DNA from: Diplocloster agilis
Lineage (GTDB): Bacteria > Bacillota > Clostridia > Lachnospirales > Lachnospiraceae
DNA: 38,882 nucleotides
Assembly: GCF_019042275.1 (NCBI RefSeq)
Contig: NZ_JAHQCW010000052.1
Span: forward strand, 1-38,882
Direction: 5' to 3'
Numbering within the stretch: the stretch's first letter is position 1; each line of letters opens with the position of its first letter. A model generated the notes under the pieces. That model was given only the letters and a program-made list of their open reading frames with translations, was not told the DNA's origin and searched no databases. The position numbers and the translations under genes were made by a program. This document shows positions 31,579 through 38,882 of this stretch, in pieces.

Positions 31579-33814
31579 TGACAAACGTCCTTCCGATAAT
31601 TTCATCCTGGATATGGGTGTCCAGTGAGGTAAAATAAGCGCTGAACCCACAGACGCGGACTACGATATTTTTATAGGCATCCGGATTCTCCCGGGCCTTT
31701 TTTAATACCTGCGGATCCAAAAGATTCAGATCCAGCGCGCTGCCGCCCGCTTCCAGGAAAGCTTTCATGGTCCGGGCCAAATAGGATGTACCGGGTTCTG
31801 ATTTCATCAGGGGCATCTCCAGGTACAGGACGCCGGCTCCCGGATAATCCGTCATATCGATCTTTTTTAGCGTATGCAGAATGTTGGCCGTATTGGAGAT
31901 ACCGCTTATATCCGTCGGGTTCATTCCCCGGGACAGCGCCGTTCCGGCCAGCCGTCCGTCGCTGGTGGCTCCCACCTGCTCTTTCATCCAGTCAAAGAGA
32001 TAGAACACGAACAGAGAAGCCTCATAACGGCCGCCCCGGTTGTTAACGGGCCCGGAAGTAGCTGTGGCCAAATCGTGGAAGATTCTCCCGGCGAACGCAT
32101 TCACCTCTGGTGTATCCATACCGTATTTCGGACAGCGGTTCAGCAGATATTCCCGCATTCTGGGGTCCGCCTCAAAATTACTCTGCAATAAAGCTCCCAG
32201 CTCCTTAAGACTCAGCATGTGCTTGTCATAGACCACCTCTTTGATAGCCAGCAGGGAATTGATGGCTGTGCCGATTCCCACCAAAGGCATGCTGGTCGGA
32301 TTATAAATAGCGCCGCCCTCGGTCATGTCGATCCCTTTTTCAAGGCAGCCGGTCAGCGTGGCGGACAAGAGCGGGCAGGGATCGAATTCCCGCATAAATG
32401 CCCCGTAATGGTTCAACACCTCCACCAGCCGTTTATAGATACTTTTTAATTTTGCGATATAATTTTCATAAAATTCCTCAAAGGTTTCCAGATGCTCCGG
32501 TTTCTCATACCCCGTATCCTCCCGCTCAAAGAACAGGTTCAGGGAATCGTCGAAAAAGGAATTGACCAGCTGGGGCAGGCTCAGATACAGGAACGCCCGG
32601 CAGTTAAGCTCTGTGTTATCCAGCACCGGTTCCTGGCATCCTCCCGCCGAGTACAGTCTGGCGTCTTTTAAGTCTTTTCCCATCCTGACATTGGATGCGA
32701 TGATGACGTCGTCGTTTAAGAAGGAAAATACATTTTTTCCTCCGGCGATCATGGCGGCCGTGCGTGAAAAATATTCTTCCGGATGACGGCTGCTGATTCT
32801 GGCCTGGATCTTGGGATTGACCAGCTCGTATTCATCGTAGACTTCCAGGATCATACGGGTAATGTCATTGTATATTACATTTCCCTCCTGATCGCAGCCG
32901 CCGATGATCAGACTGTTGTTGGTGGAGGCGAACTCGTCTCCCGTCAGGTCCCATCTGGCGTCCGTATGGATCAGAAAATGGGCCATCAGGTTCTTCGCCT
33001 TCTCATAGTCCAGCTCTCCCCGCTCACAGTCCCGTATATAATAGGGTTCCAGAAGCCGGTCCAAATGTCCAAGGACCGCCACCGCCACCCCTTCCAGGCC
33101 GGTCATCATCTCTTTGAAGAACAGGATAACGCACAGCGCTTCATAGAAACTTTCCGCCGGTTCCCAGGGTACCCGCTTCGCCGCCTCCCGGATCATCGAC
33201 AGATTATCCCGCAGCTCCTGATCCTGCTCGCCGGCAAGCAGCTCCTGCGCCAGCGCGGAAAAACGTCCCGCGATCTGCCGCAGCGCTTCGCAGCCCTCGA
33301 TCACACTCCGGTAAAAACCCAGAGCCGCGGGGGACGGCTGCTTTTCCATCTGTTCCCGTGCCTTCTGAACGAATCCCTTTAAGCCTTTCGCCAGCAGATT
33401 GTCATAACCGACGCTGTGATGCGCAAGATCGGAAAAAATATCCCCCCAGATCAGGTCGCGCTCCCGATAGGGCCTGATCCATTCCTGGAACTCTTCGGCA
33501 TAGTGCATCTGTTTATCCATATACCAGCCCTCCAGGCCGGGGCCCGGCGGGAATCCGTTCTGGCTGCTGTTACGGATTCTTCCTGTCTTCACCTCGAAGA
33601 AAAAGGGGGACTGCCGGAAGATCCGGATCTCACACAGCTGTGCCGCCGCCCGGTAGACGAGCGCTTTTCTCTCATAGGGGGTCCGGTCTTTTGCCTCCTC
33701 ATACCACTGATCCAGAATCTCTTTTACCGGCGTGACATCATAGGGGCAATCCCGATAATATTCCTCGTATTCCTCTAAAATGGCCTCCCGGTGTGTTGCA
33801 AAATCTGATGCCAT
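31571..33814 (-). CDS. Glycyl radical enzyme, dehydratase/eliminase type, substrate unknown
   Basis: A 747-residue member of the PFL-like glycyl radical family. The C-terminal radical loop is RVCGFSAYF (radical Gly about 723). The active-site cysteine lies in SAGGCQEP (C393, E395); a Cys-x-Glu pair is the hallmark of eliminating members (glycerol/propanediol dehydratase, choline lyase), not the Cys-Cys of pyruvate formate-lyase. GGAIYNPTSMPLVGIGTAINS marks the following conserved strand. It is somewhat short for the family (typically about 780-850). ATG 33814 is preferred, with AAGGAG 11 nt upstream; GTG 33826 overlaps that site. There are no microcompartment genes. Neighbours are a sugar importer, an MDR dehydrogenase and a GH32-like protein, so the substrate is probably carbohydrate-derived. 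Confidence 0.93.
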   Translation of the reverse strand: MASDFATHREAILEEYEEYYRDCPYDVTPVKEILDQWYEEAKDRTPYERKALVYRAAAQLCEIRIFRQSPFFFEVKTGRIRNSSQNGFPPGPGLEGWYMDKQMHYAEEFQEWIRPYRERDLIWGDIFSDLAHHSVGYDNLLAKGLKGFVQKAREQMEKQPSPAALGFYRSVIEGCEALRQIAGRFSALAQELLAGEQDQELRDNLSMIREAAKRVPWEPAESFYEALCVILFFKEMMTGLEGVAVAVLGHLDRLLEPYYIRDCERGELDYEKAKNLMAHFLIHTDARWDLTGDEFASTNNSLIIGGCDQEGNVIYNDITRMILEVYDEYELVNPKIQARISSRHPEEYFSRTAAMIAGGKNVFSFLNDDVIIASNVRMGKDLKDARLYSAGGCQEPVLDNTELNCRAFLYLSLPQLVNSFFDDSLNLFFEREDTGYEKPEHLETFEEFYENYIAKLKSIYKRLVEVLNHYGAFMREFDPCPLLSATLTGCLEKGIDMTEGGAIYNPTSMPLVGIGTAINSLLAIKEVVYDKHMLSLKELGALLQSNFEADPRMREYLLNRCPKYGMDTPEVNAFAGRIFHDLATATSGPVNNRGGRYEASLFVFYLFDWMKEQVGATSDGRLAGTALSRGMNPTDISGISNTANILHTLKKIDMTDYPGAGVLYLEMPLMKSEPGTSYLARTMKAFLEAGGSALDLNLLDPQVLKKARENPDAYKNIVVRVCGFSAYFTSLDTHIQDEIIGRTFVNG

Positions 33815-33847
33815 TGGCTCTCTCACTCCTTTTTTCTACATCCGAAC

Positions 33848-34876
33848 TCACGGGAAGGTCAGCGCGACCTTGACGGCCTCTTTCTTTTGGATCGCATCAA
33901 AACCTTTCTCAAAATCACCGATCGGCAGAATGTGGGTGATCAGAAGATCGGTATTTATTTTTCCCGATAATATCGCATCCGCTATGAACCCGTGTGTCTT
34001 TCTCTCTTCTTCATTGATCGGCCACTGCACGAACTGGAGCTTCCGATTCCTTATCCCGCTCATGTTAAGTGTCAGATGTTCTCCGCTTCCCAGGCCGTAT
34101 ACCGCAACCGTACCGTCCTCTCCTGTCAGACGCATTCCCCGCTGTATCGTCTCCTGGTTTCCCACCGTGTCAATATAGCAGGTAAGCCTGCCCGACCAGT
34201 CCGCCGCCAGTCTTCTGTGCTCTCCCTCATCCCGGTTATCATAACAGTCCGCGGCCCCGATCTGCCGGGCACGCCTCAGATTCTGTGTGCGGTTGCCCAA
34301 GACGCTTACGCTTCGGATCCCCGACAGCAGGCAGTTATATAACATACAAAGCCCCACCGGGCCATCCCCCACGATCAGGACGCGGTCCTTTGCCGACAGG
34401 CCGATCCTTCTCACCGCGCTTAAGGTCTCTTTTAAAGTAATCATCAGGGACGCCTGTTCGGGTCTGATTCCCGGGGGCACGACCTGCTGGGTAAGTCCGC
34501 ACCGATCATCCGGCTGCTTTTGTCCGTCCTCCCGCAGCGCTTCATAGTCCACCACGATCCCGTATTCCGCAAATCCGCCCCAGGCGCTTCTGTATTTCCC
34601 CGCGTCCTTTAGACACGGCCGGACCACCAGGTCTCCGGGCCGGAAGTTCCTGACCCGGCCGCCGGTTCTTATGACGTATCCGGCCCCCTCATGCCCGAGT
34701 ACCAGCGGATACTCCTGTGCCTCGGCAAGCTTTCCCTGTATGATCTCCCGGTCCGTACCGTTGCAGATCATGCAGCAGCTCATCTTTACCAGCGCCTCAT
34801 ATTCCCCGATCTTCGGCGCGGGGATATCGTCCACAAGTCTTACTTCCTGTTCCTTCGTTACGATTAATCCTCTCAT
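33848..34876 (-). CDS. Medium-chain zinc-type alcohol/polyol dehydrogenase
   Basis: A 342-residue MDR-family dehydrogenase. Catalytic zinc ligands are visible (C38 in MICNGTD, H62-E63 in GHEGAG), as is the nucleotide-binding GDGPVGLC. The usual four-cysteine structural-zinc loop is absent: the region after GDLVV holds one Cys only. Relatives include sorbitol and threonine dehydrogenases and many sugar dehydrogenases without structural zinc. It begins 4 nt after the permease stop and precedes the glycyl radical gene by 33 nt, so it probably prepares that enzyme's substrate or reduces its aldehyde/ketone product. Confidence 0.88.
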   Translation of the reverse strand: MRGLIVTKEQEVRLVDDIPAPKIGEYEALVKMSCCMICNGTDREIIQGKLAEAQEYPLVLGHEGAGYVIRTGGRVRNFRPGDLVVRPCLKDAGKYRSAWGGFAEYGIVVDYEALREDGQKQPDDRCGLTQQVVPPGIRPEQASLMITLKETLSAVRRIGLSAKDRVLIVGDGPVGLCMLYNCLLSGIRSVSVLGNRTQNLRRARQIGAADCYDNRDEGEHRRLAADWSGRLTCYIDTVGNQETIQRGMRLTGEDGTVAVYGLGSGEHLTLNMSGIRNRKLQFVQWPINEEERKTHGFIADAILSGKINTDLLITHILPIGDFEKGFDAIQKKEAVKVALTFP

Positions 34877-34880
34877 TCCA

Positions 34881-35723
34881 TTACTCCTTGATCCCCGACA
34901 TGGCTACCGACTGGATAAAATATTTCTGGAAAAACAGATACAGGATAAATACCGGCAGAATGCTGATCAGGGTCGCTGCCATAATCTCATTCCAGGGAGG
35001 TATGAAATCCACGCTGGGCCCCGTCATGGTAGCCAGACCCAGGGTTATGGTGAATTTCTCCTGCTTGCTCACCACCACCAGCATCCAGATCAGATTGTTC
35101 CAGCTGGTGATGAAAATATAGGTGGCCAGGGTCACCATGGCCGGAACCGCATTCGGCACAAGGATACTCCGGAAGATCCGGACATGTCCCGCCCCGTCTA
35201 TCCTGGCGGACTCATCTAATTCCTTCGGAATACCCAGAAAGAACTGACGGATCAGAAACGTACCGAACGGAATCGACCAGGCGATCTGGGGCAATATCAT
35301 TCCCGCATAGCTGTTGAGCATATGCAGATTCTTCACAATGATAAAGGAGGGGATCAGCCGGACCACCTGCGGTATCATCATCGTGGACAGATACAGAAGG
35401 AACATGGCATTGCGCAGCTTAAAATTCATCCGGGTAAACGCATAGGCCGCCAGGGAGCACACCACCACGGTGAAAAACGCGGTGGGCACCGTCACCATAA
35501 AAGAATTAAAGAAATACCTGGGGAAGTCCAGCAGGTGCCAGGCATCCGCAAAATTATTCCAGGCAAATTCCCCGGGAAGCAGGCGCGGCGGAAATAAAAA
35601 CAGTTCATTGTCCGGCTTAAGGGCCGTGGACAAAACCCACAGAAAGGGTACCAGGACCAACAGCGCCGCCAGAACCGCCACCGCCGTCAGCAGGATGCCT
35701 TTGGATCTTTTTTGTGTTCTCAT
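34881..35723 (-). CDS. Carbohydrate ABC importer permease (MalG-like)
   Basis: A 280-residue permease of the CUT1 sugar-importer class with six transmembrane segments and the EAA loop ELDESARIDGAGHVRIFRSILVPNAVPA. A good ribosome site precedes ATG 35723, 12 nt after the MalF-like gene. No ATPase gene is in the operon, so it presumably shares an MsmK-type ATPase encoded elsewhere. Confidence 0.93.
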   Translation of the reverse strand: MRTQKRSKGILLTAVAVLAALLVLVPFLWVLSTALKPDNELFLFPPRLLPGEFAWNNFADAWHLLDFPRYFFNSFMVTVPTAFFTVVVCSLAAYAFTRMNFKLRNAMFLLYLSTMMIPQVVRLIPSFIIVKNLHMLNSYAGMILPQIAWSIPFGTFLIRQFFLGIPKELDESARIDGAGHVRIFRSILVPNAVPAMVTLATYIFITSWNNLIWMLVVVSKQEKFTITLGLATMTGPSVDFIPPWNEIMAATLISILPVFILYLFFQKYFIQSVAMSGIKE

Positions 35724-35735
35724 GTTCTTCCCCTC

Positions 35736-36620
35736 CTAGTCTGCCTGCGTCACTTTATTCTGGATCACGGTAAATGTAAGGACAATGATAAATAACACCA
35801 CGGACATGGCGCTGGCATATCCCATCTTCATGGATGAAAAGGCCGTCTGCCACATATAAAAGCCGGTCACATAAGTGGCTGTCCCGGGGCCGCCCAGAGT
35901 AATCATGTAAAACAGGTCAAATTCCTGGAACGATCCGATGATGCTCATCAGCGCCACAAAATAGATCATGGGTTTCAGCTGCGGAAGGGTGATATAGCGG
36001 AATTTCTGAAATCGGCCGGCCCCTTCCAGATCCGCAACCTCATAATACTGCTCCGATATTCCCAGCATTCCCGCCACGAACATTACCATATAATATCCGG
36101 CCCATCTCCAGACCGTCACGATCACGATGGAGAGCATCGCCACTTTTCCGCTGGTAAACCATTTGACGGACGGCAGGCCGATCCGGTTGAGCAGACCGTT
36201 GATCACACCGGTGTTGGTATTTAACAGATAGCTCCATACGATCCCTGTCGCCACCAGAGAGAGCATCGTGGGTACAAAATAGATACCCCGGAACAATTTG
36301 GAGGTCCTGCCCACAGATACGACGATCTCGGCCAGGCCCAGGGCCGCCGCCACGATAAGCGGTACATTCAGGATGATATAGTAGACCGTGTTCTTAAGAC
36401 TCGTCCACCAGAGATCATCCTGTACCAGAGTCCGGAAGTTTTCAAATCCTGTAAAGTCCTTCCCTTTCAGTGGATTCCACTCAAAGAATGCAAGCACCAT
36501 AGAATAGATCATCGGCCAAAATACAAACACTGCAAGCAGCAGGAAACTGGGCAGCAAAAACAAAATCACACAGGACGAATTGTAGAGCCGCTGCCGTTTG
36601 GATCCAAATTTTTTCTTCAT
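35736..36620 (-). CDS. Carbohydrate ABC importer permease (MalF-like)
   Basis: A 294-residue CUT1 permease with six transmembrane segments and EAA loop YEVADLEGAGRFQKFRYITLPQLKP. ATG 36620 has AGGAGG at 6 nt; the ATG seven codons upstream lacks a site. It follows the binding-protein gene by 59 nt. Confidence 0.93.
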   Translation of the reverse strand: MKKKFGSKRQRLYNSSCVILFLLPSFLLLAVFVFWPMIYSMVLAFFEWNPLKGKDFTGFENFRTLVQDDLWWTSLKNTVYYIILNVPLIVAAALGLAEIVVSVGRTSKLFRGIYFVPTMLSLVATGIVWSYLLNTNTGVINGLLNRIGLPSVKWFTSGKVAMLSIVIVTVWRWAGYYMVMFVAGMLGISEQYYEVADLEGAGRFQKFRYITLPQLKPMIYFVALMSIIGSFQEFDLFYMITLGGPGTATYVTGFYMWQTAFSSMKMGYASAMSVVLFIIVLTFTVIQNKVTQAD

Positions 36621-36679
36621 TTTCCGCCTCCTAAAATCCACAAAAAAGGTTCCTTCCGTTCTCCATCACCGAAGAATAT

Positions 36680-38032
36680 TTATTTTACAAGAAGCCCGTT
36701 GACTTCCTTTGCCGTATCCTTCATCACATCCGCTACCGGCTCATTGTCATACCAGATCCGGTCTAACTGACGTCCCACCGCGGTGATCTGATCGTTGACC
36801 GACAAAATGTTGGGCATCCATTTGCAGTATTCCAGCGCGTCCACGAAGATCCCGGCGTTCTTGGAAGCATCAAACGGCGCGATAGACACCTCTTTCAGGG
36901 ATTTTCTGACCGATATCTGCGGGTCACTGGTGTTCTCCAGGAAAACCTTAAGCCCCTCTTTGCTGGTCACGAATTTCAGGAAATCCATGGCTTCTTCTTT
37001 ATGCTTTGATGTGCTGGCCACGCTCAGGGTGTTCACATACAGCACTTCCCCTTTTGCTCCGTCATTTCCGTGGGGCGCATGCATCAGCTGCCAGTCCAGT
37101 TTCTCACTGTCTTCCAGTTTCAGCGCTTCCCAAAGGGCCACACGTCCCATGGCGATGGAACCGGAATTCAGCATTCCCACGATCGGGAGCGATCCCTCAT
37201 CCAGTTTCTCCATGGTGGGCATTACTTTATGTACCTCATACAGATCTTTGATGTACTGGACGGCGTCGATGGCCTTCTGGTCATCCAGCAGGCTGGCCGT
37301 TCCGTCTGCGTTCAGATACTCACATCCGTTCTGCCAGATATAGGGAAGAATCGTCTTTAAGCCGTAATCATTGACCAGGGTCGCGTAGTTTACACCGACC
37401 TCATCTTTCCGATCCATGATCTGTTTGGAGACCTCCACGAATTCATCCCAGGAAAATCCCTCATCCGGCACCTCAATCCCCAGCTGGTCAAAGATTTTCT
37501 TATTGTACACCCACGCGTAGTTGCCGCCGTCCACAGGCAGTCCATAATATTTGCCGTCATACATGGCGTAATCCAGAGTGGTATCCCAGAAATCATCGAA
37601 CTCATAGTCCGCGTCCGCCTTTAAGTCTTCCACCCGGATCTCCTCCAGCACACCGGCATCCGCGAATTCCTGTGTGTAGCCCACCTGGCAGGCCAGCAGA
37701 TCCGGCAGTTCATCGGAAGCCGCCTCGGTAAAGATCTTGGTCAGATAGTCGGAAACCTGCTGATACTCGATCTTGATATTCGGATTCTTCTCCTCATAGG
37801 CGTCGATCACAGGCTGGTATTTGGAAATGGGGTCCCAGCTCTGCCATACCAGCGTCAGCTGATCCTGATTCTCCCCCTTGGGTTCTGCGGACGCCTCCTG
37901 CTTCGGTTCCGTTTCGTTCCCCGGCGCGCTGCCGTTCGCATCCCCGGCGCTTTTATCCCCGCATCCCATAAGAGACGCAGCCGCCATCGTCGTTACCAGT
38001 AACAATGCCATCCATTTACTCTGCTTTATCAT
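36680..38032 (-). CDS. Sugar-binding lipoprotein of a CUT1 ABC importer
   Basis: A 450-residue family-1 solute-binding protein: lipoprotein signal with lipobox SLMGC (Cys24), a Glu/Pro-rich linker, then the fold typical of oligosaccharide-binding proteins (LTLVWQSWDPISKYQPVIDAYEEKNPNIKIEYQ; FDQLGIEVPDEGFSWDEFVEVSKQI). It is the first gene of the operon, with AGGAGG 7 nt before the ATG and a leader of about 150 nt from the predicted start site. The ligand is likely an oligosaccharide or glycoside but is not identifiable from sequence. Confidence 0.93.
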   Translation of the reverse strand: MIKQSKWMALLLVTTMAAASLMGCGDKSAGDANGSAPGNETEPKQEASAEPKGENQDQLTLVWQSWDPISKYQPVIDAYEEKNPNIKIEYQQVSDYLTKIFTEAASDELPDLLACQVGYTQEFADAGVLEEIRVEDLKADADYEFDDFWDTTLDYAMYDGKYYGLPVDGGNYAWVYNKKIFDQLGIEVPDEGFSWDEFVEVSKQIMDRKDEVGVNYATLVNDYGLKTILPYIWQNGCEYLNADGTASLLDDQKAIDAVQYIKDLYEVHKVMPTMEKLDEGSLPIVGMLNSGSIAMGRVALWEALKLEDSEKLDWQLMHAPHGNDGAKGEVLYVNTLSVASTSKHKEEAMDFLKFVTSKEGLKVFLENTSDPQISVRKSLKEVSIAPFDASKNAGIFVDALEYCKWMPNILSVNDQITAVGRQLDRIWYDNEPVADVMKDTAKEVNGLLVK

Positions 38033-38157
38033 AGCCTTTCCTCCTGATTGTTTTTTTGCTTCCCCAACAGTTACACTTACCTTTGCCTTTTAGGCAATAC
38101 TTTCCTTTTCTCCTTTTCCAGCCGTAGAAACTTACCATCCACTGCTTTCCGGGAAAA

Positions 38158-38179
38158 ATATGCTAACCGGTTGACATAT
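38158..38179. promoter_or_regulatory. LacI-type operator, downstream copy
   Basis: A 22-bp site centred on TAACCGGTTG (centre 38168/38169) with the central CpG typical of LacI-family operators. It is an exact inverted copy of the site at 38213-38234, centre spacing 55 bp. It lies just downstream of the predicted transcription start. Confidence 0.75.
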
Positions 38180-38192
38180 ATTGGATAGCATC

Positions 38193-38221
38193 ATAATATC
38201 ACTACATTTCTCATATGTCAA
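38193..38221 (-). promoter_or_regulatory. Promoter of the importer/glycyl radical operon
   Basis: Minus strand: consensus TTGACA (38216-38221), 17-nt spacer, TATTAT (38193-38198), start near 38186. The -35 box lies inside one LacI-type operator and the other operator lies about 18 nt past the start. Confidence 0.8.
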
Positions 38222-38234
38222 CCGGTTAGCATAT
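38213..38234. promoter_or_regulatory. LacI-type operator, upstream copy overlapping the -35 box
   Basis: A 22-bp exact inverted copy of the 38158-38179 site, centred on CAACCGGTTA (38223/38224). It covers the -35 hexamer of the operon promoter, so repressor bound here would block polymerase. The 55-bp spacing (about five helical turns) would allow looping. Confidence 0.75.
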
Positions 38235-38300
38235 TTTTTTATATCTTTTCTCAAAATAGGGATAACGGAGCAAATATCGGGGAATTTCAGACAGTCTCCA

Positions 38301-38329
38301 TTGACATTTACAAAAGGAAATAATAGAAT
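38301..38329 (+). promoter_or_regulatory. Promoter of the ACT-domain gene
   Basis: TTGACA (38301-38306), 17-nt spacer, TAGAAT (38324-38329), about 48 nt before ATG 38377. It is divergent from the importer operon promoter. Confidence 0.6.
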
Positions 38330-38376
38330 TTAAATCTATAAGAAGTGTTTGGCAACCGGAAGGGGTGACAATTGCC

Positions 38377-38757
38377 ATGAGCAATAAAACTTTAGAGATC
38401 AAGGTTATAGATTATGATTTTTCCATATGCCAAGTTAGGGATTATTCACTGGTTCATTTCGAAAGTAACTATTGTTTTACCGGGAAAACAGATGAAGAAT
38501 TTTCGCTGGTATGTGTTACGGAAGATGTACCTGCTAATTTCATCAGGAGGGATGACGGATGGAAGGCATTCCGGATACAGGGCGTTTTGGATTTTTCATT
38601 GATCGGAATCCTTTCTCGTATATCGGCTTTACTGGCAGAAAACAAAATTGGTATTTTTGCTCTGTCAACTTTTAATACGGATTATATTTTGACAAAAGCC
38701 GGAGATTTTACAAGAGCGGTTAAAATCCTTTCAGACGCCGGTTACGCGGTCGTCTGA
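38377..38757 (+). CDS. ACT-domain protein
   Basis: A 126-residue protein resembling the small two-ACT proteins (aspartokinase-regulatory/CASTOR-like ACT family). The second half shows the ACT pattern LDFSLIGILSRISALLAENKIGIFALSTFNTDYILTK followed by a final helix and strand (AVKILSDAGYAVV). Such proteins are usually amino-acid sensors, but this stand-alone form has no assigned ligand. ATG 38377 is chosen; AAGGGG is 11 nt upstream, and a GTG at 38365 overlaps it. It is transcribed away from the glycyl radical operon. Confidence 0.82.
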   Translation: MSNKTLEIKVIDYDFSICQVRDYSLVHFESNYCFTGKTDEEFSLVCVTEDVPANFIRRDDGWKAFRIQGVLDFSLIGILSRISALLAENKIGIFALSTFNTDYILTKAGDFTRAVKILSDAGYAVV

Positions 38758-38817
38758 ATTCAAGCATAATAATGTAAATGGCAAGTCGGATAAAAGCTCC
38801 GGAGGACGGGTGGCAGG

Positions 38818-38882
38818 TTCTTCCTGGGGGTTAGGTATGTCCCCTGTTTTAAACAGCGGGCATACCTAACCCCCAGGAAGAA
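38818..38882. repeat. Long palindrome at the right edge (terminator or repeat element)
   Basis: Arms of 22 bp (38818-38839 and 38861-38882) are perfectly complementary; the inner CCC-CTGTTT / AAACAG-GGG continues the stem with two single-base bulges, giving about 31 bp around a tiny loop. It starts 60 nt beyond the ACT-gene stop. The window ends exactly at the second arm, so a T tract or longer element cannot be seen. Confidence 0.6.

Noticed and set aside
1-38882. CRISPR array, prophage, insertion sequence or integron
   Set aside because: No regularly spaced repeats, transposase, integrase or phage structural gene is visible on either strand.

Overview
The window reads as chromosomal DNA of a low-to-mid GC Gram-positive anaerobe, most likely a gut Lachnospiraceae-type Clostridia. 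This rests on lipobox-bearing ABC binding proteins, AGGAGG ribosome sites before most genes, an oxygen-sensitive glycyl radical enzyme with its activase, a radA/clpC housekeeping block, and cohesin/dockerin proteins. It is an inference; no rRNA or tRNA gene lies inside the window. The left edge (1-260) carries two tandem consensus promoters and a boxA-like leader pointing leftward, which suggests an rRNA operon just outside.

Left block (515-9434): a PHP-domain phosphoesterase (+), then leftward genes radA, a small conserved protein, clpC and a YtrA-type GntR regulator placed where CtsR would be expected. Next comes a four-gene unit encoding an ECF-like sigma factor, a multi-spanning membrane protein, an ABC ATPase and an ABC permease.

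Middle block (9733-23810): a large leftward operon encodes a family-5 solute-binding protein and a complete Dpp/Opp-type ABC importer, followed by an esterase-fold protein, a Gfo/Idh/MocA oxidoreductase, a Dabb-fold protein and an MFS exporter, ending at a strong terminator. Divergent from it is an AraC-type regulator whose receiver domain has lost its phosphorylation residues. A MATE exporter and a metallo-beta-lactamase-fold hydrolase follow.

Cell-surface block (23993-28073): a two-gene operon makes a secreted dockerin-bearing glucosaminidase (putative autolysin) and a membrane-anchored cohesin protein with a long acidic cytoplasmic tail. The pair looks like a miniature cellulosome-style docking system used for cell-wall enzymes.

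Right block (28635-38032): eight leftward genes form one apparent operon: sugar ABC importer (binding protein plus two permeases), MDR alcohol dehydrogenase, glycyl radical enzyme of the dehydratase/eliminase type, its activating enzyme, a propeller-only GH32-like protein and a LacI repressor. Its promoter is flanked by two perfect 22-bp inverted copies of a LacI-type operator. I judge this the best candidate for an undescribed pathway: uptake of a glycoside, intracellular cleavage, oxidation or reduction, and radical dehydration or C-X cleavage of an unknown polyol or sugar. An ACT-domain protein (+) and a long palindrome close the window.
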